Below, piece by piece: positions 50,384 through 60,204 of a DNA stretch of 64,000 nucleotides. The position numbers were made by a program, and so were the translations under genes. The stretch's first letter is position 1; each line of letters begins with the position of its first letter. The notes under the pieces were generated by a model that was not told the origin of the DNA, did not search any database, and saw only the letters and a list, made by a program, of their open reading frames with translations. Origin of the DNA: Coemansia sp. RSA 487 (taxonomy: Eukaryota > Kickxellomycota > Kickxellomycetes > Kickxellales > Kickxellaceae); the NCBI GenBank assembly GCA_027577595.1, contig JANBRJ010000010.1:186001-250000 (forward strand), written 5' to 3'.

Positions 50384-51099
50384 GATTCAAATTCAAAAAG
50401 TAGCTGGTGCTGTAAATACCTTGGATATAGTGTAGAAAAAGAAGATAAAAGATGGTGAATAAAGAAGAGAAAAAAGGGGAGGGGGAAAAGGAAATCGGAG
50501 CACCCAGTCTTTCCCAGGTTTAGGTTTTGCTGTTGTGAATGGCGTCACTGGCAGGTTTGAAATCACAAGCTTTTGCGCAGAAACCATTGATCTGAACCAT
50601 TTAGATCACGATAAGCGTGAATTCCTTCTTCTGTAGAAAGGCCAGCATCGTGTGCGTATCTCACTGGCCGAAATAAAAAAGCGTAAACAAAAAGCCAAAT
50701 ATATACTGCTTTAAATAATCGGTGGTGTTGCGTGGCGGTTGCGAAGGCTGCCACATGGCTTGATATGCTCCAAAAAAAAACACATTTAGTGGAGAATGTT
50801 GTAATGTTGCATATATATAAATATGGCGGTCTCAGCTCTGGTCTCTATTTCCTTTTTTTTTCCTTCCTCTGATCAGAACATTATCTCTAGTTTCTTTGCT
50901 TCTTTGTATTTTGTAATAGCGTTTCCAAATACCTCCACCCTCTTGTTTTTCACGACCTCTCCCCCCGCATCATATATATCCTTTCTCTACATCATTTTAT
51001 GTCCTTGTGGAGAGCTCTTTTCTTCTCTACTCCACCATTCCATTCATCCATCCATTCATCCATTCATTCATTGATAATATATTTGTGTTTCACATATAG
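50384..51099. promoter_or_regulatory. Divergent ACB1 / PfkB promoter region
   Basis: A 716-bp divergent region. A strong TATATATAAATA box lies at 50812-50823, about 280 bp before the PfkB ATG, then a CT-rich leader (50836-51030) and a CATTCATC-type repeat close to the start. The ACB1 side is purine-rich (AAGAGAAAAAAGGGGAGGGGG, 50463-50490). Confidence 0.5.
51035..51072 (+). repeat. CATTCATC-type short tandem repeat in PfkB leader
   Basis: Irregular CATTCATC/CATCCATC units immediately upstream (about 30 bp) of the PfkB start codon. Likely part of the 5' UTR and potentially variable in length. Confidence 0.8.
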
Positions 51100-52212
51100 A
51101 TGACCAACAAAACCAACACATCCAACGGTGACAGCCACGGCAGCCGCGACATCTTGTGCCTGGCTCCAAACGCAGCGTACCAAGTAACTGTGCTCTTTGA
51201 CTCGCTCTCACTTGGGCATGTCAATCGAGCCACGCAGCAAACAAACTCACTGGGCGGAAAGGGGCAGAACTTTGCGGTGGCGATGCACGAATACTACGGT
51301 ACAGCTAAGCGTGTGACGCTTCTACAGATCCTGGGCGGCCCGACAGGGATGCAAATCGAGGCAATGGAGGCTGCACTGGGATTTGACTTCATCACGGTCA
51401 GAACAGGGCTAGCCACAAGAACATGCACGACATGTCTGGATAAAAGTACAGGCCAAATGACTGAGATGGTTGGTGTATCGGGAGCCATCGACTGTGAATC
51501 AGAGTACGTGCGCATTGCTACAGAGTTACTGCAATCAAAGGAACAGTCACCGCCCAAAGCACTTGCACTGTGCGGAACCTTCCCACCAGGGCTGCGGTCA
51601 ACGGCGGTTGCGCAAATAGTGACGGCAAAAATGCCTGGGACTTTGGTGTTCGTGGATGCGGTGCAGGACATCCAGCCTGTGCTTGCCACCCAATGCATTG
51701 ACATTCTCAAGGTCAACTCGGCCGAGGTGCTCAGCATCCTGTCAAATGTCGACAGTACATACGAAGGCAAAGAACCGCATGAGGTTGATCTAGCCAAAGC
51801 TGCCTCGGCGCTTGCCAGCCGATACTCAATCGAGACCGTGGCTGTCACTGACGGCCCGTCCACGGCGTACTTGGCAAGCACTGATGCCTGCTATGCATTT
51901 TCGATCCCCGACCTCCTTGCCGACCGCAAGCACTTCCTTGGTTCTGTAGCTAGTGACACGGGTGAGCTTGTTCTGAATCCACTGGGCGCAGGTGACACAT
52001 GTAGTGCCATCATGCTCAACCACCTGCTTGAAGGCACCCCGATGGCCGAGGCCTTTGCGCTTGGGTTGGCGGCAGCATCGGCTTCGTGTCTGGTGCTGAT
52101 GCCAAACTGCGTGTTCGATCGCAGTGTGATGGCCAGGATCCGCGACAGGATCACGGTAACAAAGCTTCCGACACAGGAAACATATTCTTCTCAGTTCTCT
52201 AAACTCAATTGA
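51100..52212 (+). CDS. PfkB-family sugar kinase, 1-phosphofructokinase/tagatose-6-phosphate kinase-like
   Basis: A 370-residue PfkB kinase. The N-terminus (LCLAPNAAYQVTVLFD, then LGHVNRA and GGKGQNFAVA) has the layout of bacterial FruK/LacC, which phosphorylate fructose 1-phosphate or tagatose 6-phosphate. The PfkB signature 2 NPLGAGDTCSAIMLNHLL (about 297-314) contains the catalytic Asp of GAGD. ATP-site strand AVTDGPSTAYLAS is also present. A FruK-like enzyme is unusual in a fungus, but eukaryotic PfkB members exist and the true substrate is not determined by sequence. The ATG at 51100 is preceded by a CT-rich leader. Intact single exon, followed within 10 bp by the repeat shared with 57318. 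Confidence 0.85.
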   Translation: MTNKTNTSNGDSHGSRDILCLAPNAAYQVTVLFDSLSLGHVNRATQQTNSLGGKGQNFAVAMHEYYGTAKRVTLLQILGGPTGMQIEAMEAALGFDFITVRTGLATRTCTTCLDKSTGQMTEMVGVSGAIDCESEYVRIATELLQSKEQSPPKALALCGTFPPGLRSTAVAQIVTAKMPGTLVFVDAVQDIQPVLATQCIDILKVNSAEVLSILSNVDSTYEGKEPHEVDLAKAASALASRYSIETVAVTDGPSTAYLASTDACYAFSIPDLLADRKHFLGSVASDTGELVLNPLGAGDTCSAIMLNHLLEGTPMAEAFALGLAAASASCLVLMPNCVFDRSVMARIRDRITVTKLPTQETYSSQFSKLN

Positions 52213-52615
52213 ATAATAAACCAATATTCAAACTTTGTATTCCAACAGAAAAGGATGCTTTTTTTAAATTTCTATTCATCATACTGGATCACCAGCGTCA
52301 CAGTGTGGGTGCTAATGTTCGCTGAGTAATAACAAACTGAAAGACTAACAGAAAGGCTAGTGGAAAAGAACTGGCTTGCTTGAGAGAGCGACCGAGGCGA
52401 ACAGAAACATGGGACGAAAGCTTCTTGGGGAGCTGGCAGCAGTGTTAATTCCAACTCCCAGTGGATTTCCATCTATCACAACAATACAAATTATCCTTTG
52501 TAAGTCACATACATGTTCCGAATATATTTACATTTGGTTATATGTTTTACTGCTACATGCGAATGCAACAGCACAGTAATTCATAGCCAATGTCTTGCAT
52601 ACACCATTACTTATT
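52213..52615. other. 3' flank of PfkB and M16 genes; contains the shared 35-bp repeat
   Basis: It lies between convergent genes. The first 45 bp hold an AATAA-like polyadenylation motif and the 35-bp repeat (see repeat entry). The rest has no recognised feature. Confidence 0.45.
52222..52256 (+). repeat. 35-bp repeat, copy 1 (3' flank of PfkB gene)
   Basis: Begins CAATATTCAAACTTTGTA and ends CAACAGAAAAGGAT. It differs by a single base from a second copy at 57318-57352. Both copies follow an AATAA-type motif and lie at or near the 3' end of a gene or gene fragment on the plus strand. The match beyond the 35 bp is limited to a few bases. Confidence 0.85.
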
Positions 52616-55600
52616 TCAGTTTGAATATTTGGGCACAAACGTTTCAACGGGTTCGGGCGAAGGATTCAAGCCTTGTGCGGATTTGAACATATCCATATCG
52701 CCAATGATCCATGTACCATCGGGTGTTCTTTGCATACCGATATCAGAGTAGTCCTTCGTCGATTTGTATTTCAGGCCAGTCAGCTCTATGTCCTTTTTTA
52801 ATTGATCCACAGCCATATCGAGCGCAACCTTGCTCTTTAAAGCCGAGTTGGCTTTGCGGAAAAGTGCATCAATCTTGCCATAGACACTGTTCTGGCTATT
52901 GCCAACTATATCGGTACCTGAAGCAAGCGAATGGACAGCTTCTTCAACCTCATCCAGTGTACCGTTGACAACACCCTCGCGCTGCAAACATCCAAACAAT
53001 GCAACGACACCTTCAGAATACCCAGCAAGGTCCTTGCTCTGTGGAATCCATGCCTTTTGCGACCAAGCGTGGTAGTCGATGCGTGTGTAGCTCTCGCTAG
53101 CTGTTTCAGGGTTAATGTGCTTGTCCCATGCGCCAAGAACGTCCTCCTTCTTCACCATGCGCAAACGCTCCACCAGTTTGTGTTTGGCATTGAAATCATA
53201 CCAACCACCATCAATGGCGTCCCAGTCTTCGTCCGCCTGTTCGGCAATGGACTTGTGCTTTTCCAGGATCAATTTTGCAAGCACGTTTATCTTATCCTGA
53301 ATGTCGTTGTCGCTCAGACCCACAAGCTTTTCTCTAAATCCGCGGATAAAAGCGTCGATGCGCAATTTGGTATAGATGGGGTTTTGTTCGCCTTGCACGA
53401 TAAACTCGAAGCTGGAACGACCGGCTTTTGATACAGATAGCCTAGCACCGACTATATATCCAAGCTGCTCCTTTGTGCGGATCTCCTCAAAGAACTGGTT
53501 GTGCAGAATCGGTCGAATAACCATCAGCGCTGCGCTTTCATCTAGGTCACTGCCCTTGCCACAGTAAATCGTCGAGATGACACCACTGTTTCCTGCGTCT
53601 TCGTCGGGAATCGTCAGCGAATATACATAGCTTCCAGGCGACATGCTCACGCTGTGCACGGTGTGCATTTGTTCTTTGGAAAGATGTGGAGAGTTGATGG
53701 TCTGAACAACTATATCGCCAATATCTAGCGCATCGGCCTCTGTAAACTGCCCAGACACCATCATCTGAACAAATGTCTGCTTGAACAGTCCGTCAATGTA
53801 CTCTTGCGTCTTTTCGAATGTGACGTTGTTGTGCAGTGCATACTCCTCGGCTTTATAGTTATATGCTGGCGAATGCATGAGCAATGTCTGATGCATGTTA
53901 ATGTTTTGCAATGCGGTAAAATAATGCAGCTGACTAAATCTTTTTTCAAGGTCCTGGCGATAAAGTTCATAGTCCTCTCGTTTCAGCTCAAAGTTGGCAA
54001 TCCGATGCATAATCTTGTTCAGCAGCAGCGAAAGCTTCTCCTTAAATCCGCCCAGTTCGATGTTCACGCTCAAACCGCCTGTATCAATTGAGTATCCCAT
54101 GCCGCCCATTGCTGCGCCATAGAGCTCCTTCTCGAGCACAGAGCTTAAACACATCGAGTAGATCGAGCCAAGGACCGACTCTTGTGGAGTCGATGGCAGA
54201 TGACGGGGTTCAATGACTACATTTATTGCGCCGTGAGGCGTGTGGAACTGTCTATCCTGCCTGAACCACAGCTCAAGCTTGTCTGTCAGCTTCAAGAGCT
54301 GCGGATGAGTGTTGTCGCCTGAATCCGCAACTCTGTCGTCAGAATCGCTCATCTTCAGGTTTTCCGGAATAAAAACGTTGGGCTTGGGGAACGAAAACTT
54401 GGCGCTATCAGCGTCAATCTGCTCTGTTGTAAGTGCTGGATTAAGCTGCTCAACATGATACGGGACGTTATAGTGGCGGGTTCGGCTGTTGCACTCCACC
54501 AACTTGTGCTTTTGCGAGCCAACCAACAGCCGGTAGTTTGTCGGATTGAGATGCTGCAAATAGTCGGCAATGTGCTGCGGATCTACTGTGTCGTCGATGA
54601 TGTTCCCGTAGGACAAGACATGTTCTGGCGATAGATGATCATTGAACAGAATCTTGCTTGTGTCTATTGCCCAGTCCAATTCGTCTGGCCGCTCATAAAA
54701 CTGGTAGCCAAGCTCTATGATCTGGGAAAGCTCCTTGTAGAACCACACCTGTGGGCCAATTTCTTTGAGCATCTGGAGGTAAGCAAAGATGGTCTTGACT
54801 ACATCCTGGTAGTGGTCCATCCCAAGTGGAGTCAGATTTGCCCCGATATAAAATGAGCTGAGCTGGGAGCGAACCATATTTTCATTGTATGCACCAATAC
54901 TTGTTGCCCATCCCTTTTCCTTCAAGTACGACAAAAGTGATCCAGTCGTATCGGTGTTGAAAAGAATCGAGAAATACTGATGAACAGGCTGTCTGTACCG
55001 CGACTCGAGATTGGGAACAGGAAACTGAAGAATAATCTCGTCACTATCCTCAAGGCTCTCGTAGAATATGACCTTTCCGAGCTCGTTTGAGCCGACTGGA
55101 TGGTCCTTGAGCTTCATACGCGTATCGCCTCTATCTTCAACTGCAGAGAACTTTGACACAGCCCACTCGGTAAGCTGGTCAAGGCTGTGATTGCCGACTA
55201 TCGACAGCCTCATTATGCTTGACGAGTAGTACATGTTGTAAAACTTGCGCACCTCGTCTGCCAGCGATACATTTGCCACAAGCGCTGCGTCTCTCAGAGT
55301 TTCCAAGTTTCCAACATTAAATTTCGAATAAGGGTGTTCCGGATTTGATAAGGAGCGCAATATATCGGAGAAACGCCAGTACTCATCCCGCAACCCGCTC
55401 TTATACTCTGAATCGACAGCATTGACTTCTCTGTCAACGCCATCGGGATTCAAAAGCGGATGCACAAAGAACCAGGACAATCTGTCAAGCGCACCCTCCA
55501 GCGCATCGTTATCGATCGAAAAATGATAATATGTGTAATCATCGGCAGTTGCTGCATTGTATACGCCAGAATGGTTTGATATAAATGAACTGTAGTCGTC

Positions 55601-56086
55601 CTCATCAGGATATTTAGCCGATCCCTATTGATGGAAATGCAGCAAATAATGCAGGCTATTCATTATTAGTCAAACAAGAAACCTGCCTTTGCATTAAATA
55701 CAAGCTTGTTTCGTATCGGTGCTTACCATAAACAGCATGTGTTCGAGGAAGTGGGCCATTCCAAGGAATGAAGGCGGGTCTGCAATGCTGCCAACGTTGA
55801 CTGAAAGCGAGGAAGTGGCAGTCTCTGCCAGCAGGTCGTGGGTGCACAGAGCGGTTAGGCCGTTTGGAAGGCGGATGAGCCTGTGCTGGCGGTGGTCATT
55901 TGGCGACTGTTCCATGGGGCCAGTGTACTCATGGTATGGGAGCTTGGACTCTGTAGTCTGGCGCTGAAGAAACAGGGATTCATTGCTAGAAGTTCTATTA
56001 TGTAGCACTAGAAATGCCAGGAAAACGGCAAACACTGCCGAAGTAAAGTAAAATCGTTTTCTGGTCGTTGATTGCAACGTATACAT
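52616..56086 (-). CDS. M16 metallopeptidase (insulysin/Ste23-like), membrane-anchored, two exons
   Basis: Exon 1 is 56086..55727, the phase-0 intron is 55726..55625 (GTAAGC..TAG, 102 nt) and exon 2 is 55624..52616, giving 1122 residues. The inverted zinc motif is HFLEH at 112-116 (Zn ligands His112 and His116, catalytic Glu115), followed by REVNAVDSEYK with the third ligand Glu193, at the spacing of insulin-degrading enzyme. The N half is catalytic and the C half is the inactive M16 fold, with EEIRTKEQLGYIVGARLS. The N-terminus RKRFYFTSAVFAVFLAFLVL is a basic residue plus hydrophobic stretch, so a signal anchor is likely, unlike cytosolic yeast Ste23. It degrades peptides or processes precursors; the substrate is unknown. 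Confidence 0.93.
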
Positions 56087-56930
56087 AGTGCAAATAAGAA
56101 CAGATAAAAATGGAACTGATAAAGAGAAAAGAAAAAGCTAGCGAAAGCAAGGGTGGAAAACATGCATATTCTTGGTCAGACAAACCCACTTACCCGGAAG
56201 TCACTTCTCCTAGCGCGGCTATTGCAAAGCGGATGTAGAAAGCAATAGAAATTTTGAAGACTTCAGTTATTTTGCAACCCCAAGGTCAGGTCTATGTATG
56301 GTTCCACTTTGAAAAGCCTACATAGCCGTAAAAAAAACTTTACTATATGGAAAGTATTTGGTACATGGGTTTACTTTTGGTGTAAGGTTGTAAAAGTAAA
56401 AAGCAAATGCATTGTAAGAAAGCGTGTCACATTTTACATAGCTACAAGGACCAATCCAAGAAGACACGACTGAACATTGACGTGGCATTAGTCGAATTGG
56501 TATGGTTAATATCTGTGTCTTGGGCAATGCCAACCCACATAATCTCACTAAATGCAATAAACACAAGCGTTATACCTAGAGAAGCAAAACGAGCAGCGAG
56601 CTACGGCGCCAAGTATTCAAACGAATCTAAAATTTTTATAGCAAAAACCTTGCCCCGAGACATTCATGTTGTTTCCACTACTACACGTATTTCCATATAT
56701 CCAAAACACAGCAAAAGCCACAAGAAATATTGCAAAAACGACATTTCAACAAGGTCACCGCTATTATCAAAATGGTCATAAACCTAACAATGATGTAAAT
56801 ATATTATGCGAATAAGCGTATATATATCATATCGAATAAATCACTACTTGGTAAATTTCCTTGCGTAGCAAATTGAAAGTACATTATATAAATTAGAAAA
56901 TATCAAAATAATTTAAAGATAGTATGTGCT
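56087..56930. other. AT-rich gap upstream of the M16 gene
   Basis: This 840-bp stretch contains the M16 promoter and unusually AT-rich sequence from about 56800 to 56920. A plus-strand 124-codon frame at 56407-56781 has no recognisable family and is not called. It leads to an orphan gene fragment. Confidence 0.4.
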
Positions 56931-56940
56931 AGTGCTTCAG

Positions 56941-57360
56941 GGATGTCGTGATCCGCTAAATACAGCCATCTTTGACGATTTCAGGAGCCGGTACTTGGAA
57001 CATGCTCTTGAGTCTGCGTCAATAAAGCATACGGCCGTGGGGGATTGGACTCGCTGTAAAAGCGACTTTCTCAGTCAGCACTTGTCATATGCAATCATGA
57101 TTTGTCTTACACTTTTTGAAACCGATGCAGTATCTCGGCTGACAACTAGTCGTGGAATGCGGTCTTTGCTTGTAATCGCAAAGCAGGTTCTGTCGGATGA
57201 TGCTGTTGCGACAGCCGAGGGAGGAGCATTGGACAGCGATTCACAAGATCCAACATCCGAAGGAATCGATACTCCTTCCTCGGTCGTTGCAACAATAAAA
57301 ACCTTCCTTAATAAAATCAATATTCAAACTTTGTATTCCAGCAGAAAAGGATATTTTTGA
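56941..57360 (+). pseudogene. Orphan 3' gene fragment of unknown family
   Basis: A 139-codon open stretch beginning after an acceptor-like GCTTCAG and running to a TGA (57358-57360), with no ATG near its start and AT-rich, non-coding-looking sequence upstream. The content (GCRDPLNTAIFDDFRSRYLE, HLSYAIMICLTLFETDAV, a Ser/Asp-rich C-terminus) is helix-like and not low complexity, so it looks like the last exon of a gene whose front part is missing. Its 3' end overlaps copy 2 of the 35-bp repeat. No family was recognised. It could also be the tail of a live gene with a distant exon. Confidence 0.4.
57318..57352 (+). repeat. 35-bp repeat, copy 2
   Basis: 34 of 35 bases match the copy at 52222-52256 (A/G difference in the CCAACAG/CCAGCAG segment). 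Here it overlaps the last codons of the orphan fragment at 56941-57360 and lies just before the convergent TSC10 gene. Confidence 0.85.
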
Positions 57361-57380
57361 TTTAAAAAAAACTGCTGGAT

Positions 57381-58382
57381 TCACTCTTTCTTGGGTTTGT
57401 TGGTGGGCTCAGCATTTTTGACCATGTAGTCAATATACATGCGCCAGGGCGCCAGCGCAACCCATCCGATGGCCGCCACAAACGCGTCGACAACTGAGTT
57501 GTTGTTGGGCATAGCACCGCGCGTGGAACAGCGGAACATCATCGAGATCGGGTCGGTGCAAATGGCAAACTCACCGCGCGCCAAGCCTTTGAACAATCCA
57601 CGGGAGCATTGCTCGGGAGTCAAGCCATCATCAGCGCCCTCGATATCTTTGGTGATCTGGGGCTTGGTTAAGTTCTCTGCCTCGTATCCGGGCGTGAAAA
57701 TGGTGCCTGGGAAGTAGCAATGCACATTGATGTTGTACATTTGCAGCTCGACACGCAGGGCCTCGGCAAGCCCACGGATCGCAAACTTGGATGCGCAATA
57801 CCCTGCGTATCCAATCAGACCAAAGAACCCAAGCATTGAGCTGACCAGAACGATATGGCCCTGCACATGGTCCTTTACCATGCGCCGTGCTACCTCGTGC
57901 ACAGTACACAGAGTGCCGTCATAGTTCAGGCGCATCGTGTCGCTCAGCAGCGCAACGTCTTGGTCCAGAAACATGCCTGGATTTGATACACCAGCCACCG
58001 CAAAAAGATACTCTATGGGCGCGCCTTGTTTATCGACAGCCTCGGAGATGGCACGCACAGAATCCTCGCTGCTCGTCAGGTCCGCCATTGCGTACTCAAT
58101 TTTCTGACCCTTTGTTTTTGCCACAGCTTTAATGTCGGCTAGCGCCTCCTTGAGCACTGTTTCACGCCGCGCAACGATCGTTACATTGGCCCCGCGCCGC
58201 GCCAGGTCCTGCGCTATGGCTTTTCCCAGTCCCTGGCTGCCTCCAGTCACATAGCAATGCTTGTCGCGTACGTCAAATTTGGCTGCCGTGAGCCGAAGGT
58301 AAGCCTCGTTGGCCAGGGCAGTTACTGCTATGCCACCAAGCACGCTGAAGATCGTTATGAGAGCCACATGCCAGTCCTCCAT
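57381..58382 (-). CDS. TSC10: 3-ketodihydrosphingosine reductase (Tsc10/KDSR)
   Basis: A 333-residue short-chain dehydrogenase making dihydrosphingosine from 3-ketosphinganine with NADPH, on the ER cytosolic face. An N-terminal TM segment (about 7-27) precedes TGGSQGLGKAIA (46-57, cofactor loop) and Tyr195/Lys199 in YCASK. The catalytic Ser sits in LVSSMLGFFG (about 181). A C-terminal hydrophobic patch (VVDAFVAAIGWVALAPW) and basic KPKKE tail follow; the KKE end may be a di-lysine-like ER retrieval sequence. Size and motif order fit KDSR (332 aa). Single exon. The stop lies 20 bp from the orphan fragment on the other strand. Confidence 0.92.
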   Translation of the reverse strand: MEDWHVALITIFSVLGGIAVTALANEAYLRLTAAKFDVRDKHCYVTGGSQGLGKAIAQDLARRGANVTIVARRETVLKEALADIKAVAKTKGQKIEYAMADLTSSEDSVRAISEAVDKQGAPIEYLFAVAGVSNPGMFLDQDVALLSDTMRLNYDGTLCTVHEVARRMVKDHVQGHIVLVSSMLGFFGLIGYAGYCASKFAIRGLAEALRVELQMYNINVHCYFPGTIFTPGYEAENLTKPQITKDIEGADDGLTPEQCSRGLFKGLARGEFAICTDPISMMFRCSTRGAMPNNNSVVDAFVAAIGWVALAPWRMYIDYMVKNAEPTNKPKKE

Positions 58383-58633
58383 TAGCTATTTTTCTTGGTA
58401 AAAGAGCTTGCTCCTTAATTAAATGAGTAAAATCAATTGGCAAAATATAAAAACAAAATGCAGCACACTTGCTGTAAAAAGAAAAGAAAACGAGGAACTT
58501 GGGATCAGGGATGTTTTTATTCGATCAGCCCAAAAGCTAACCAACCTAACAATTAATATTTGGAGCCCAGTTTTTTTTTTCAAAACAAAAAAGGAACAAA
58601 TGTTAAAGAACGCACACTTCATTTGACCGGACT
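58383..58633. other. TSC10 upstream flank
   Basis: A 251-bp A/T-rich interval; nothing beyond a T10 tract (58570-58580) was recognised. Confidence 0.4.
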
Positions 58634-60118
58634 TTATTCGGTTGATCTGTAATCGTCGTTTACCTGCACTGTGATCCAGCCGCGATTATCTATCCACCCT
58701 TCACTATACAAGGCAATTAGCTCACGATCCCAAGCATTCACGACCTGCTCGGTTGCACTAACACCAGGGGTTGAAGTGCTTGTAAAGACGCTTTGGTGTT
58801 TGAGCGAATTATAAAGTTCATCGTCAGAAGCACGTTTCCAAATCCGTTGTCTCATAACCACTGCTCCGTTCCCAATAGAAACTCCGATATCAATATCCCT
58901 TTTCCACTATTTGTTCGAGTGCCAGCTGGGCTTGCACAATCGCATAGCTGCTATTCCGGTAATGCTCCTTGGCTATATGCTTAAGTTCGAAGGTAACTGT
59001 CACCGACCCATCCTTCTCTACCAATTGCTCTGGTATAATGAGTCACCAACCAAATGCTCTAATACCGCTCCGTGCTTCGTTGCTCGACACAATGCTCGCA
59101 TGCCTATTCCCTGGCTGCCCGAGACTGTCTGGAGTCTCCGCATGTATTAGCTTGGACAAAACAAATGTCCTGAAGAAATTGGCATTTGTCGCCTCATAGG
59201 AAAGCCACTTTGTAGTCGTATGATACTGAAGGACGGTGTTGAATTTCTCATAAATGGTCTGTAAATTGCCTTCGTACAGGCTGGTCAGCAGCAAACCGCG
59301 TTCTTGGGGTTGGATTGTCGGGGCTTCTGTGTTGAACATTGCCGTTGGATGTATTTCCTTTCTGCAACTCTTCTCCATCTATTGCATCGTGCTCGAACAA
59401 GTGGAAGTGCTTGTACAAAAATCCACAATGTTTACGAAATATACCAACAGCATCGATCATACAAGTTTTCCAACTGGCAACAGTAGAAATATTGTCGACT
59501 GTTTCGCAAACTTTGGCAGATTGATTGTGCAATATATCTGCGCTAGTAGACATCTGTTGGCCCTCCGTCTTTCGAATCCATTCAGAGGCAGAATCTGCGA
59601 CGCGCATGGTAAGCTTTCTTTCAAACTGGTCAAGAGTTCTGCCTTTGATATCCTAATTTAAAACATATTGTCTCGCGCAACCCACATTAGCTTTGGACCG
59701 TGGTACAATCTATATGCTATGCACGAGTGAGTTTGCTCGCTTAAATGCATGCGTACCTTAAAGTCCAGGCGGATGACAGGGTATTTGCAAAAGTTCCCGT
59801 CAAAGAACTCTTGTTCCTCGCTAATCAAGGCACTCCCAAAGATTGTTCTTCATTAATTCGACCCTCAACAGGAGCATCTTCATTATTCGCCACACTAAAG
59901 AACTCTTCAAGGATAGACAAGTTGAAGGTCTTTCCAAAACGCCTTGGCAAGCATATGCACAGATACAGACTGCTGGACTCCAATAAAGCCTTGCACATTA
60001 GGGTCTTGTCGACAATAGCTCTGTTTTCGCATGCCATGACTCTAAACTCCGAGCCAGTTCGGGTTTTCTTTCCGGTAACCTTTGACGGAGCTATATAAGA
60101 AAACATAACAATTTTCAA
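58634..60118 (-). pseudogene. Degenerate second copy of the AAA-ATPase-like / PD-(D/E)XK (DUF1703) family
   Basis: Minus-strand blocks of the same family as the gene at the left edge. They are KALLESSSLYLCICLPRRFG plus KTFNLSILEEFF (about 59905-60000), FDGNFCKYPVIRLDFK (about 59757-59805), an intron (59756..59653, phase 0), DIKGRTLDQFERKL, and C-terminal pieces (LYEGNLQTIYEKFN, WLSYEATNANFF, GAVVMRQRIWKR). The LIDEYD and WYNGY core seen in the left-edge gene is missing. A frame change separates the P-loop and PVIRLDFK blocks, and another lies in the C-terminal part. This is therefore best read as a core-deleted pseudogene, though more introns could explain part of the breaks. Confidence 0.68.
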
Positions 60119-60136
60119 AAGGGACAGCGTCCTGTT

Positions 60137-60160
60137 CTAGAACTAGGATTCCTAGAACTA
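60137..60160 (+). repeat. Short CTAGAACTA direct repeat at the junction of two elements
   Basis: CTAGAACTA occurs at 60137-60145 and 60152-60160, split by GGATTC. With GTTCTAG just before, it can also fold back. It lies between the degenerate AAA-ATPase-like copy and the Fanzor remnant, so it may mark an insertion boundary. Confidence 0.5.
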
Positions 60161-60204
60161 AGATTTGCCACGGCTATAACCTTGGCTGAGTTTCGTGGTG
60201 GTTG

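Noticed and set aside
52616-52630. A third partial copy of the 35-bp repeat (AATATTCAAACT) at the M16 stop on the minus strand
   Set aside because: Only 12 bases match and they form sense codons of the protein, so chance is the simpler explanation.
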